Source: Fusobacteriota bacterium (GTDB lineage Bacteria > Bacillota > TC1). From it: DNA of 56,060 bases. Made by a program: the position numbers and the translations under genes. Below the pieces are notes generated by a model. That model did not search any database, was not told where the DNA came from, and saw only the letters and a program-made list of their open reading frames with translations. The first letter of the stretch is position 1. The number at the start of each line of letters is the position of its first letter. This document shows, in pieces, positions 46,485 to 56,060 of the stretch. Where the stretch lies: the NCBI GenBank assembly GCA_022615965.1, contig JAKEGG010000019.1, positions 1-56,060 of the forward strand. The letters are read 5' to 3'.

Positions 46485-49112
46485 ATGTCAAAGAAATTTG
46501 TTTACATGTTCAGTGAAGGCAATGCTTCCATGAAAAATATTTTAGGAGGTAAAGGTGCAAACCTAGCAGAAATGACTTTGCTTGGAATGCCGATCCCACA
46601 AGGATTTACTGTTTCTACTGAAGCTTGTAATGATTATTATGATAAAGGACAAGTAATAGATCAGGAAATTGTCAGTCAAATAGAGGCTGGAATTGTAAAT
46701 CTTGAAAAAATATCTGGTAAAAAATTTGGTGATACCCAAAACCCATTATTAGTATCTGTTAGATCTGGAGCCAGAGCTTCAATGCCTGGAATGATGGATA
46801 CAGTTTTAAACTTAGGTTTAAATGATATTTCAGTTGAAGCTTTAGCTGAAAAGTCTGGCAATGCCAAATTTGCCTACGACTCTTACAGAAGATTTGTTCA
46901 GATGTTTGCTGATGTAGTTAAAGGTATTGAAAAATCATATTTTGAAAGAGAATTAGATAAAATCAAAGAAGCAAAAAATGTTAAAATCGATATGGATCTG
47001 ACTAAAGAAGATTTTAAAGAAGTTTTAACTAAATTTAAAGCTATATATTTAGAAAAATTAGGAGAAGAATTCCCGCAGGATCCTAGAACTCAGCTTTTAG
47101 AATCTATTACAGCTGTATTTAGATCATGGGATAATCCAAGAGCAAATGTTTATAGAAGAATGCATGATATACCTAGTTCATGGGGAACAGCTGTTAACGT
47201 TCAAATGATGGTTTTTGGTAATTTAGGAGATACTTCTGGAACAGGTGTTGCCTTTACTAGAAACCCAGCTACAGGAGAAAGAAAAATATTTGGGGAATAT
47301 CTGATCAATGCTCAAGGGGAAGATGTTGTGGCTGGGATCAGGACTCCAAAGCCGATTTCAACTTTACAAGAAGATATGCCTGAAGCATATGATGAGTTTA
47401 TAGCAATTGCTAATAAATTGGAGCAGCACTATAAAGATATGCAGGATATGGAATTTACCATTGAAGATAAAAAGCTTTACTTCCTACAAACAAGAAATGG
47501 CAAAAGAACTGCTCAGGCTGCCTTAAGAATTGCTGTTGAATTAGTTGATGAAGGTATGATTACTGAAGAAGAGGCAGTTATGAAGGTAGATCCTAAACAA
47601 TTGGATCAGTTATTGCATCCAGCATTTGATCAAGCAGCATTAGAGAATAGTCAGGTTATTGCCAAAGGTCTTCCAGCTTCACCAGGTGCTGCAGCAGGAA
47701 AAATCTACTTTACAGCTGAAGATGCTAAAGAAGCTAAAGACAAACGTGATGAAAGAGTGATTTTAGTAAGACTTGAAACTTCTCCAGAAGATATTGAGGG
47801 TATGGTAGCAGCTAAAGGTATTCTGACAGTAAGAGGTGGTATGACTTCTCATGCTGCAGTAGTAGCTCGTGGTATGGGTACATGCTGTGTAGCTGGTTGT
47901 GGTGAAATTAAAATCAATGAAGAAGAGAAAACCTTGATTGCTGGTGGAAGAGTATTCAATGAAGGTGATTATATATCATTAGATGGTTCAACAGGCAATG
48001 TTTATGGTGAAGATATTAAAACAGTAGCTCCTGAAATTTCTGGAGATTTTGCGATTTTGATGGGTTGGGCAGATAAAATCAGAACTTTAAAAGTTAGAAC
48101 CAATGCTGATACACCAAATGATGCTAAAAGGGCTGTTGAGTTCGGAGCTGAGGGTATTGGCCTAACAAGAACAGAGCATATGTTCTTTAACGAAGACAGA
48201 ATATTCCAAATGAGAAAAATGATTCTATCAACTACTTTAGATGAAAGAAAAGCAGCACTAGATAAATTATTGCCTATGCAAAGGGAAGATTTTATTGGTA
48301 TTTATGAAGCGATGGAAGAAAGACCTGTTACAATAAGGCTTTTGGATCCACCATTACATGAATTCTTGCCACAGGATGCTGAGGCAATTGCAGCCTTAGC
48401 TAAGGATATGGGCATCAGTATCCTAACTCTTAACGAGAAAATTGATTCTTTACATGAATTTAATCCTATGATGGGACACAGAGGCTTAAGACTTGCAGTT
48501 ACTTATCCAGAAATAGCAGAAATGCAAACCAGAGCTATTATAGAAGCTGCCATTAATGTAAATAAAAACAAAGGCTATAAAATAGTACCAGAGATAATGA
48601 TACCTTTGGCTGGTGATGCAAAAGAGTTAAAATATGTTAAAGATATTGTGGTAGCAACAGCTAATAATATTATTTCCGAATCAAATTCTGATATAAAATA
48701 CATGGTTGGTACTATGATTGAAATACCTAGAGCTGCTTTAACAGCAGATAAAGTAGCTGAAGAAGCAGAATTTTTCTCATTTGGTACTAACGATCTGACT
48801 CAAATGACCTTTGGTTTTTCCAGAGACGATGCAGGTAATTTCCTTGATGATTATTATTCTAAAAAAATCTATGAATCTGATCCTTTTGCAAAGCTTGATC
48901 AGGAGGGTGTAGGACAGCTGATAGAGATGGCAGTTAAAAAAGGTCAGTCAACCAGACCTAATATCAAATTAGGTATTTGTGGTGAACATGGTGGTGACCC
49001 TTCATCTATCGATTTTTGCTATAGGGTTGGTTTGCAATATGTAAGTTGTTCACCTTTCAGGGTGCCAATTGCCAGATTAGCAGCAGCTCAAGCAGTATTG
49101 AATAATAAATAA
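46485..49112 (+). CDS. ppdK: Pyruvate, phosphate dikinase
   Basis: PPDK interconverts pyruvate, ATP and Pi with PEP, AMP and PPi. In anaerobes it can run either for gluconeogenesis or for ATP gain in glycolysis. The 875-residue protein has an N-terminal ATP-grasp domain (GGKGANLAEM, SVRSGARASMPGMMDT), the central phospho-histidine in GGMTSHAAVVARGMGTCCV, and a PEP/pyruvate TIM barrel with FGTNDLTQMTFG and the catalytic cysteine in LGICGEHGGDPSS. It stands alone after its own promoter. Confidence 0.98.
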   Translation: MSKKFVYMFSEGNASMKNILGGKGANLAEMTLLGMPIPQGFTVSTEACNDYYDKGQVIDQEIVSQIEAGIVNLEKISGKKFGDTQNPLLVSVRSGARASMPGMMDTVLNLGLNDISVEALAEKSGNAKFAYDSYRRFVQMFADVVKGIEKSYFERELDKIKEAKNVKIDMDLTKEDFKEVLTKFKAIYLEKLGEEFPQDPRTQLLESITAVFRSWDNPRANVYRRMHDIPSSWGTAVNVQMMVFGNLGDTSGTGVAFTRNPATGERKIFGEYLINAQGEDVVAGIRTPKPISTLQEDMPEAYDEFIAIANKLEQHYKDMQDMEFTIEDKKLYFLQTRNGKRTAQAALRIAVELVDEGMITEEEAVMKVDPKQLDQLLHPAFDQAALENSQVIAKGLPASPGAAAGKIYFTAEDAKEAKDKRDERVILVRLETSPEDIEGMVAAKGILTVRGGMTSHAAVVARGMGTCCVAGCGEIKINEEEKTLIAGGRVFNEGDYISLDGSTGNVYGEDIKTVAPEISGDFAILMGWADKIRTLKVRTNADTPNDAKRAVEFGAEGIGLTRTEHMFFNEDRIFQMRKMILSTTLDERKAALDKLLPMQREDFIGIYEAMEERPVTIRLLDPPLHEFLPQDAEAIAALAKDMGISILTLNEKIDSLHEFNPMMGHRGLRLAVTYPEIAEMQTRAIIEAAINVNKNKGYKIVPEIMIPLAGDAKELKYVKDIVVATANNIISESNSDIKYMVGTMIEIPRAALTADKVAEEAEFFSFGTNDLTQMTFGFSRDDAGNFLDDYYSKKIYESDPFAKLDQEGVGQLIEMAVKKGQSTRPNIKLGICGEHGGDPSSIDFCYRVGLQYVSCSPFRVPIARLAAAQAVLNNK

Positions 49113-49132
49113 AAATTAGTAAAGGAATTTCA

Positions 49133-51283
49133 ATGTATACTGATTATATATTTCTGGATATATACTATATAAAAGGAATCATCAATAGACAACTTATTGT
49201 TCAAGGTGCAATTATTGAAAACAATGAGTTTGAATTTAAAATTTATTATGATGATATTGAACAGCATGTAAATATGAATTACCACACAGACAGTGGCCAG
49301 TTTGAAATTGAACAACCTGTAGGCAAAACAGTAAAAAAGGTGAAATTGATTTTGATCCTAGATGAGAAAGAATTATTGCTATTCGAACTTAAAGCAGGAA
49401 TATTTATTAGCTTTATAAAGAAAGTAATTAAGAGGATCGTAAGATTTTTTAAAATAATCAAAAAACTATTTATTTTATTGGGCAAAGGATTTAAATTTCT
49501 CTGGAAGCAACATAAATTCTTAGTTCCGCCAAAGTTCTGGCCCAAATATTTCCAGTCATTTATTAAATTGCTAAGAAGAAGTGTGATTTTTGATTATTAT
49601 ATTTCTAGTGATCCAAGTGACTATAATAAATGGCTGAAAGAGAATGAGTCAGAACCTAAAATCTTTAATTTTGATTATAGACCATTAATATCTGTTTTGA
49701 TTCCAGTATATAATGTGAAAAGTAGATACCTAGCTGATTGTCTCGATTCTATTTTAGCTCAAAACTATGATAACTGGGAAATATGTTTAGTAGATGATAA
49801 ATCAACAAATCAGGAAACATTAGATACGATAACTGAATATGCACAGAAAGATAAAAGGATAAAAGTAAAATTCAGGACCGAAAATGGACATATCAGCAGA
49901 GCCACTAATGATGCTCTTGATATGGCGAATGGAGAATTTATTGCTTTAGTAGACAATGATGATATATTAACAGTCGATGCCCTTTCTGAAGTTGTTAATA
50001 TGATCAATACTCATCAGGACATTGATTTGATTTATAGTGATGAAGATAAAATCAACTTAAAGGGTGAGAGAACTGATCCTCACTTTAAACCTGATTTTTC
50101 ACCTGATACTTTAATGAGCCTAAATTACATTACTCATTTAAGTGTCCTTAGAACAAGTCTGGTAAGGGAAATAGGTGGTTTTACTGTTGGCTTGGAAGGT
50201 GCTCAGGATTATGATCTTTTATTAAGATTTACTGAAAAAACAAGCAAAATATTTCACATTCCAAAAGTGTTATACCATTGGAGAATAATACCTGGTTCAA
50301 CTTCCATGGAAATAGATAATAAGTCCTATGTTGTTGAAGCTGGAATTCAAACGCTGCAAAATGCATTAGACAGAAGAGGATTAAAGGCTAAAATAGTTGA
50401 ATCTAAAGTGAAAACTTTATATAGGGTTGAATATGATGTATCAGATGAACCACTGGTATCAATTATCATTCCTATTAGAGATCAGTGGAAAATCACTAGT
50501 CAATGTTTAGAATCCATATATGAAAAAAGCAGTTATAAAAATTTTGAAATAATTATTGCTAATAATGGCAGCCAGGAAAAGCAGACTTATGATTTATTAA
50601 ATGAATATAAAAAAAATCATGAGAATTTTAAAGTTTTAGACATTGATATTCCTTTTAATTATTCTAAAATAAATAATGAAGCAGTCAAATTTGCCAAAGG
50701 TGATTACCTTATTTTACTTAACAATGATATTAAGGTATTAAGTAGTAACTGGATTGAAATCATGGTTGGCTATGCAAAACTTGAACATGTAGGTGCTGTA
50801 GGTGCAAAATTATTATATCCTGACTTGAAGGTACAGCATGGAGGAGTTATCTTGGGTATGGGTGGTGTAGCTTGTCATGCATTTATCGACTCAGTCAGAA
50901 ATGATATAGGACATTATGGAAGATTGATTGTTCCATATGATTTTGGTGCTGTAACAGCAGCATGTTTGGCAATTAAAAAATCAAAATTTCATGAGGTAGG
51001 TGGTCTCAATGAAGAGTTGGCTATTGCCTTTAATGATATAGATTTTTGTGTAAAATTATTAGATAAAGGATATTATAATTTATTAGCTCCACAAGTAGAA
51101 TTGATACATTATGAGTCAAAATCCAGAGGACACGACACTACAGGTAAAAAGTATGAGAGATTCAAGATCGAACATAAGTATATGAGAGATAAATGGGGGA
51201 ATAAAATAAAATTTGATCCATTTTATAATATAAATTATAGTAGAACCTTTTGGTATTTATTAGATAAGAAAAAAACACATTAA
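49133..51283 (+). CDS. Tandem-domain family 2 glycosyltransferase
   Basis: This 716-residue protein has an unknown N-terminal region (1 to about 175, rich in Lys and aromatic residues, perhaps membrane-associated). It is followed by two GT-A (GT2) domains. Domain one begins ISVLIPVYNVKSRYLADCL and has the metal motif VDNDD. Domain two begins VSIIIPIRDQWKITSQCL with the motif LNNDI. No integral membrane helix is clear. Such two-domain enzymes usually build rhamnose-rich or other cell-wall polysaccharides. It is an orphan here between ppdK and gdhA, so the polymer cannot be named. Confidence 0.85.
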   Translation: MYTDYIFLDIYYIKGIINRQLIVQGAIIENNEFEFKIYYDDIEQHVNMNYHTDSGQFEIEQPVGKTVKKVKLILILDEKELLLFELKAGIFISFIKKVIKRIVRFFKIIKKLFILLGKGFKFLWKQHKFLVPPKFWPKYFQSFIKLLRRSVIFDYYISSDPSDYNKWLKENESEPKIFNFDYRPLISVLIPVYNVKSRYLADCLDSILAQNYDNWEICLVDDKSTNQETLDTITEYAQKDKRIKVKFRTENGHISRATNDALDMANGEFIALVDNDDILTVDALSEVVNMINTHQDIDLIYSDEDKINLKGERTDPHFKPDFSPDTLMSLNYITHLSVLRTSLVREIGGFTVGLEGAQDYDLLLRFTEKTSKIFHIPKVLYHWRIIPGSTSMEIDNKSYVVEAGIQTLQNALDRRGLKAKIVESKVKTLYRVEYDVSDEPLVSIIIPIRDQWKITSQCLESIYEKSSYKNFEIIIANNGSQEKQTYDLLNEYKKNHENFKVLDIDIPFNYSKINNEAVKFAKGDYLILLNNDIKVLSSNWIEIMVGYAKLEHVGAVGAKLLYPDLKVQHGGVILGMGGVACHAFIDSVRNDIGHYGRLIVPYDFGAVTAACLAIKKSKFHEVGGLNEELAIAFNDIDFCVKLLDKGYYNLLAPQVELIHYESKSRGHDTTGKKYERFKIEHKYMRDKWGNKIKFDPFYNINYSRTFWYLLDKKKTH

Positions 51284-51331
51284 ATAGTAGTTTTTTAGCT
51301 TTAATTATTATGAAGTTAGCTTATTTTGATA

Positions 51332-51360
51332 TTGACTAGCTATCAGTGAGATAATATAAT
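51332..51360 (+). promoter_or_regulatory. Promoter of gdhA
   Basis: TTGACT (51332-51337), 17-bp spacer and TATAAT (51355-51360), with start expected near 51367 and GGAGG at 51384-51388. Confidence 0.83.
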
Positions 51361-51394
51361 TAAAATATAATGACAAAAAAATTGGAGGTTATTG

Positions 51395-52651
51395 ATGAGC
51401 AAGAAATACAATCCTTATGATCAGATGCTGGCAACTTTAGACAAAGCAGCTGGTATGATGAATGTTCCTGACAGTGAATACAATTTTTTGAGGTATCCAG
51501 AAAGGGAATTAAAGGTGTCTCTACCTGTAAGAATGGATGATGGAACTGTAAAAGTATTTGAAGGTTTTAGAATTCAGCATTCAAGTTTAAGAGGTCCATG
51601 TAAAGGTGGTATCAGATATCATCAGGATGTAGATCAGGATGAAGTAAAAGCACTAGCTGCTTGGATGTCCTTAAAGTGCGCTGTAGTTAATATTCCATAT
51701 GGTGGAGCTAAAGGTGGCATTAAAGTAGATCCAAGAGAATTATCAGTATATGAGCTGAAAAACTTAACCAGAAGATTTACTGCTGCAATTCTTCCATTAA
51801 TCGGACCAGAGAGCGATATTCCTGCTCCAGACGTTAATACAAATGCCCAGATCATGGGTTGGATCATGGATACATATAGCATATTTATGGGACACTCTGT
51901 ACCAGGGGTTGTAACTGGAAAACCTTTAGATATTGGTGGTTCATTAGGAAGACCTGAAGCAACAGGCAGAGGTGTTATGTTCGCTACCAGGGAAATGCTT
52001 AAAAAACATGGTAAGAAACTAAATGAAATTACTGTTTCTGTACAAGGTTATGGTAATGTTGGTAAAACAGCAGCAACTTTGTTATATGCTGAAGGTAGCA
52101 AGATAGTAGCTATTGGAGATGTATCTTGTTCAATTAGAAATAAAGCTGGATTAAATATACCTGAAATAAATGATTATGTAGCTAAAAATGGTGTTCTTAA
52201 AGGCTATAAAGGAGCAGGGGTAGAAGAAGTTACAACAGAAGAATTATTGACTTGTGAATGTGATGTACTTGTTCCAGCAGCTTTAGAAAACCAAATTACT
52301 GAAAAAATAGCTGAAAAAATCAAAGCTAGCTATATAGTAGAAGGTGCCAACGGACCTACTTCTTCAGAAGCTGATGTTATTCTTAATAAAAAAGGAATCA
52401 TTGTAATACCTGATATCCTAGCCAATGCAGGTGGAGTTGTCGTTTCTTACTTCGAATGGGCACAAAATATCCAATCATTAATGTGGAATGAAGAAGAAGT
52501 AAACAGCAAGCTTGAAAATATTATGATTAAAAGTTTCCAAGAAGTTTGGGATACAAAAGACCAATATAAGACTGATATGAGAACAGGCGCATTTATTGTA
52601 GCTATGAGACGTCTGGTAGAAGCCAGAAAAATTCGTGGAGTATTTCCATAA
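51395..52651 (+). CDS. gdhA: Glutamate dehydrogenase
   Basis: This enzyme deaminates glutamate to 2-oxoglutarate and ammonia, the entry to glutamate fermentation. The ATG at 51395 is chosen over an adjacent TTG; it gives 418 residues. Substrate lysines lie in GPCKGGIRYH and the catalytic site in PYGGAKGGIKVDP. The Rossmann fold shows VQGYGNVGKTAATLL and PAALENQI. Size and sequence resemble the NAD-dependent enzymes of Peptoniphilus and clostridia, but cofactor preference is inferred. It is a monocistronic gene with strong promoter and terminator. Confidence 0.96.
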   Translation: MSKKYNPYDQMLATLDKAAGMMNVPDSEYNFLRYPERELKVSLPVRMDDGTVKVFEGFRIQHSSLRGPCKGGIRYHQDVDQDEVKALAAWMSLKCAVVNIPYGGAKGGIKVDPRELSVYELKNLTRRFTAAILPLIGPESDIPAPDVNTNAQIMGWIMDTYSIFMGHSVPGVVTGKPLDIGGSLGRPEATGRGVMFATREMLKKHGKKLNEITVSVQGYGNVGKTAATLLYAEGSKIVAIGDVSCSIRNKAGLNIPEINDYVAKNGVLKGYKGAGVEEVTTEELLTCECDVLVPAALENQITEKIAEKIKASYIVEGANGPTSSEADVILNKKGIIVIPDILANAGGVVVSYFEWAQNIQSLMWNEEEVNSKLENIMIKSFQEVWDTKDQYKTDMRTGAFIVAMRRLVEARKIRGVFP

Positions 52652-52668
52652 ACCGATTATTAGTTTCC

Positions 52669-52696
52669 AAAAGCCCATAGTTTTCTATGGGCTTTT
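52669..52696 (+). terminator. Strong terminator after gdhA
   Basis: A perfect 12-bp stem AAAAGCCCATAG (52669-52680) / CTATGGGCTTTT (52685-52696) with a TTTT loop and T tail; 14 bases ahead of queA. Confidence 0.92.
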
Positions 52697-52710
52697 TATT
52701 TAGGAGTAAA

Positions 52711-53742
52711 ATGAAAGTAAATTTATTTAATTACGAATTACCAGAAGAATTAATAGCTCAAAGACCTACAGAACCAAGAGATAGTTCCAGACTTTTAATG
52801 GTAAATCCAGAAAAAAAAACAATGATCGACAAACATTTTTGTGACTTACCAGAATTTCTGGAATCAGGTGATATTTTAGTTGTAAATAATAGCAAAGTCA
52901 TACCTGCAAGGTTGTTTGGTAAAAAGAAAACAGGTTCAAATATCGAAATTCTATTGTTAAAAAGACTGGAACAAGATATTTGGGAAACCCTGGTAAGACC
53001 TGGAAGAAGATTTAAGGTTGGAGATAGGGTAGAATTTTCAGATAAATTAAGGGCTACATGTCTAGAGATAAAAAAGGATGGTAATAGGATTATCCAGTTC
53101 TATTATGAGGGGACTTTTGAAGAAATATTAGATGAACTGGGTGAGATGCCATTGCCTCCATATATAAGAGGAGAATTAGCTAAAGAAGAAAAAGACCTTT
53201 ATCAAACTGTATATCATAGGGAAGGTGCATCAGCAGCAGCTCCAACAGCTGGCTTACACTTCACCAATGAACTTTTAGAAAAAATTGAAAAAAAAGGGGT
53301 AACTATTTTATCAGTAATGTTGAATGTAGGCTTAGGAACCTTTAGACCAGTTAAAGTAGAAAATATTTCAGAACATACAATGCACTCAGAATATTATGAA
53401 ATTGAAAAAGAAGTATCTGATAAATTAAATAATGCTTTAGCGTCTAATAATAAAATAATTGCTGTTGGTACAACCACAATAAGAGTACTTGAAAGTAACT
53501 TTAGGGAGTTTGGCAAAATCAAAGAAGGTAGCTTTTGGACTGACATATTTATAACACCTGGCTTTGAATTCAAAGTTGTAGATTCACTGATTACTAATTT
53601 TCATCTGCCAGAATCTACTTTAATAATGTTGATTTCAGCATTTATGGGACACCAGTTTACTATGGATGTTTACAAGGAAGCTGTTAGAAGAAAGTACAGA
53701 TTCTTCAGCTTTGGTGATGCAATGTTTATAAATAAGGAGTAA
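52711..53742 (+). CDS. queA: tRNA preQ1(34) S-adenosylmethionine ribosyltransferase-isomerase
   Basis: QueA converts preQ1 in tRNA wobble position to epoxyqueuosine, using AdoMet as ribosyl donor. The ATG at 52711 follows AGGAG; an open frame to 52687 runs through the terminator and is rejected. It has 343 residues and family blocks LIAQRPTEPRDSSRLL, VNNSKVIPARLFG, MPLPPYI and GAAPTAGLHFT (here SAAAPTAGLHFT). It is three bases upstream of tgt, the enzyme that acts just before it. Confidence 0.96.
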   Translation: MKVNLFNYELPEELIAQRPTEPRDSSRLLMVNPEKKTMIDKHFCDLPEFLESGDILVVNNSKVIPARLFGKKKTGSNIEILLLKRLEQDIWETLVRPGRRFKVGDRVEFSDKLRATCLEIKKDGNRIIQFYYEGTFEEILDELGEMPLPPYIRGELAKEEKDLYQTVYHREGASAAAPTAGLHFTNELLEKIEKKGVTILSVMLNVGLGTFRPVKVENISEHTMHSEYYEIEKEVSDKLNNALASNNKIIAVGTTTIRVLESNFREFGKIKEGSFWTDIFITPGFEFKVVDSLITNFHLPESTLIMLISAFMGHQFTMDVYKEAVRRKYRFFSFGDAMFINKE

Positions 53743-54861
<1,119 letters not shown>

Positions 54862-54911
54862 AAACCTTAGGATAATGATAAAATAAAAAGAACGAAAGAA
54901 AGAGGTGTTTT

Positions 54912-55244
54912 ATGGAAATATTATTATACGTATTGCCTATTTTGGTAATATTCTATTTTCTGATGATTAGACCACAGCGTAAACAAAAAAATGAAAAAAT
55001 TATAATGTTAAAAAATATCAAAATTGGTGATGAGGTCATTACTTATAGTGGTATACACGGCAAGGTATCAAAAAATCCTGAAGACAAAGATTCTTTTACT
55101 ATGGAAATAGCAAAAGGCGTTGAATTAGTTGTAGAAAAAGAAGCGATATTTAAAAATGTTTCTCAAGTTGAAAGAAATAAGATAGAAGCTGATAAAATAA
55201 AAGCTGAAAAAGAAGCAGCTAAGGCTAATAAAAACAAAAAATAA
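54912..55244 (+). CDS. yajC: Preprotein translocase accessory subunit YajC
   Basis: YajC is a single-span membrane protein that associates with SecDF in protein export. The 110-residue protein begins with one membrane helix (about 2-18), followed by the signature MIRPQRKQKNEK, then the domain MLKNIKIGDEVITYSGIHGKV and a Lys/Ala/Glu-rich tail. It follows tgt, the standard order. The usual secD and secF genes do not follow; a terminator and relA do. Confidence 0.94.
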   Translation: MEILLYVLPILVIFYFLMIRPQRKQKNEKIIMLKNIKIGDEVITYSGIHGKVSKNPEDKDSFTMEIAKGVELVVEKEAIFKNVSQVERNKIEADKIKAEKEAAKANKNKK

Positions 55245-55256
55245 GAATTTTAAATA

Positions 55257-55285
55257 AAAAACAACCTGATTATAAGGTTGTTTTT
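55257..55285 (+). terminator. Terminator after yajC
   Basis: An 11-bp stem AAAAACAACCT (55257-55267) / AGGTTGTTTTT (55275-55285) followed by more T residues. A TATAAT at 55318-55323 may be the -10 of the next gene, without a clear -35. Confidence 0.85.
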
Positions 55286-55358
55286 TTATTATTCTTTTAA
55301 AAAGTCTAAATATTTAGTATAATTATAGAGTATGCATATATAATAAAAGAGGTTAATT

Positions 55359-56060
55359 ATGAACATAACTATTCAAGATATAATAAATGATATGAAAAAA
55401 TATATTCCTGATTTAAATGAAGAAAAAATCAGAGAAGCATATCATCTTGCAAATGAATCACATAAAGGGCAGTTTAGAAAATCAGGAGAAGCCTATATAA
55501 TACATCCTTTACATGTTGCAAAGATATTAACACCTATGCAAATGGATGAAGCTACAATAATCTGTGCCTTATTACATGATGTGGTTGAGGATGTAGATGA
55601 AATATCTATTGATATGATTGAAAATAAATTTAGTTCAGAGGTTGCCTATATAGTAGATGGCCTGACTAAATTGAAAAAAATCAGTTCAATGAAAAGACAA
55701 ACTCTTCAAGTTGAAAACTTAATGAAGATGTTTCTTACCACCTCCAAAGATATTCGAGTTGTACTAATTAAACTAGCAGACAGATTACATAATATGAGAA
55801 CCTTAAAATATATGGCAAGAGATAGACAAATGTCTATTGCTAAAGAAACATTAGAGATTTATGCTCCAGTTGCTCATAGATTAGGTGCATTTCAGATCAA
55901 ATGGGAATTAGAGGATCTATCATTTAAGTATCTTGAGCCTGAAAACTATAATCATCTGGTAGAGCAAATATCAAGAAAAAGAGAAGAAAGAGAAGCAGAT
56001 GTCAACGAGATTATAGAAAAAATAAAAAATAATCTTAAGGAATTAAATATAGAGGGTGAA
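55359..56060 (+). CDS. relA: RelA/SpoT bifunctional (p)ppGpp synthetase/hydrolase, N-terminal part (cut by window end)
   Basis: Rel controls the stringent response by making and degrading (p)ppGpp. Only the first 234 codons are seen. The ATG at 55359 follows AGAGG. The HD hydrolase domain is complete: HKGQFRKSGEAYIIHPLHVA, the metal motif ALLHDVVED, and ADRLHNMRTLKYM. The segment YAPVAHRLGAFQIKWELEDL marks the link to the synthetase domain, which lies outside the window with the TGS and ACT domains. An intact HD motif means hydrolase activity is likely. Confidence 0.95.
   Translation, partial: MNITIQDIINDMKKYIPDLNEEKIREAYHLANESHKGQFRKSGEAYIIHPLHVAKILTPMQMDEATIICALLHDVVEDVDEISIDMIENKFSSEVAYIVDGLTKLKKISSMKRQTLQVENLMKMFLTTSKDIRVVLIKLADRLHNMRTLKYMARDRQMSIAKETLEIYAPVAHRLGAFQIKWELEDLSFKYLEPENYNHLVEQISRKREEREADVNEIIEKIKNNLKELNIEGE

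Noticed and set aside
52687-52710. Upstream extension of queA
   Set aside because: These codons lie in the gdhA terminator stem and have no ribosome site; the ATG at 52711 has AGGAG.

Overview
The window is AT-rich (roughly one third G+C by eye) and densely coded, with strong AGGAGG-type ribosome sites, TTGAAA/TATAAT-type promoters and several TTG/GTG starts. Gene content points to a strictly anaerobic, amino-acid-fermenting Firmicute of the Clostridia/Tissierellia kind. The supporting genes are a PyrR-controlled pyr operon with pyrK/pyrD (class 1B), a selenocysteine formate dehydrogenase, a high-molecular-weight-rubredoxin-like flavoprotein, catabolic-type glutamate dehydrogenase, pyruvate phosphate dikinase, and the tig-clpP-clpX-lon-engB block. 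I cannot name the species. I see no insertion sequence, prophage, CRISPR array or obvious transferred island; it reads as core chromosome.

Layout. 1-1540: end of metK, a diverged PurM/HypE-like gene, and a convergent TM2 protein. 1611-7540: pyr promoter, a complete PyrR attenuator, then pyrR-B-C-K-D-F-E. 7567-13753: its own promoter, moeA and mobB (molybdenum cofactor), the selenoprotein fdhA (in-frame UGA at 10397-10399 with a SECIS-like hairpin), and an unusual NuoE/NuoF-like fusion. 13789-14996 (minus): a split ThrE-type amino-acid exporter. 15106-18615: pabA-pabB-pabC-folBK (folate). 18673-20298 (minus): rqcH. 20350-30521: ATP synthase operon (atpI/Z-B-E-F-H-A-G-D-C), running with overlaps into a PHP phosphoesterase, an rRNA m5C methyltransferase, a class IV aminotransferase and a TraX-like protein. 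30495-31802: divergent CMD-family gene and rubredoxin-flavoprotein gene sharing a palindromic control region. 31842-32252: tRNA-His, -Lys, -Leu, -Gly with promoter and terminator. 32275-38542: trigger factor, ClpP, ClpX, Lon, EngB. 38535-42509: speA-B-D-E, a full arginine-to-spermidine route. 42682-46402: YehZYXW/OsmF-type osmolyte ABC transporter. 46485-52651: ppdK, a tandem GT2 glycosyltransferase, gdhA. 52711-56060: queA, tgt, yajC and the start of relA/spoT, cut by the window end.

The most unusual part is the formate dehydrogenase locus. FdhA has a NuoG-like N-terminus but lacks the Cys residues of the His/Cys3 cluster. Its partner is a NuoE-NuoF fusion in which the NuoE iron-sulfur half is gone, a 2[4Fe-4S] ferredoxin is inserted inside NuoF, and the glycine-rich, NADEGDPG-type and GEET motifs that bind FMN and NADH are eroded. 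This suggests, as inference, a formate dehydrogenase whose partner no longer uses NAD(P)H directly. A second notable point is the ATP synthase c subunit, which carries two carboxylates (E17 and E50) spaced like E32/E65 of the Fusobacterium nucleatum Na+ rotor. This suggests sodium-coupled energy conservation. No stretch above 300 bases lacks a gene.
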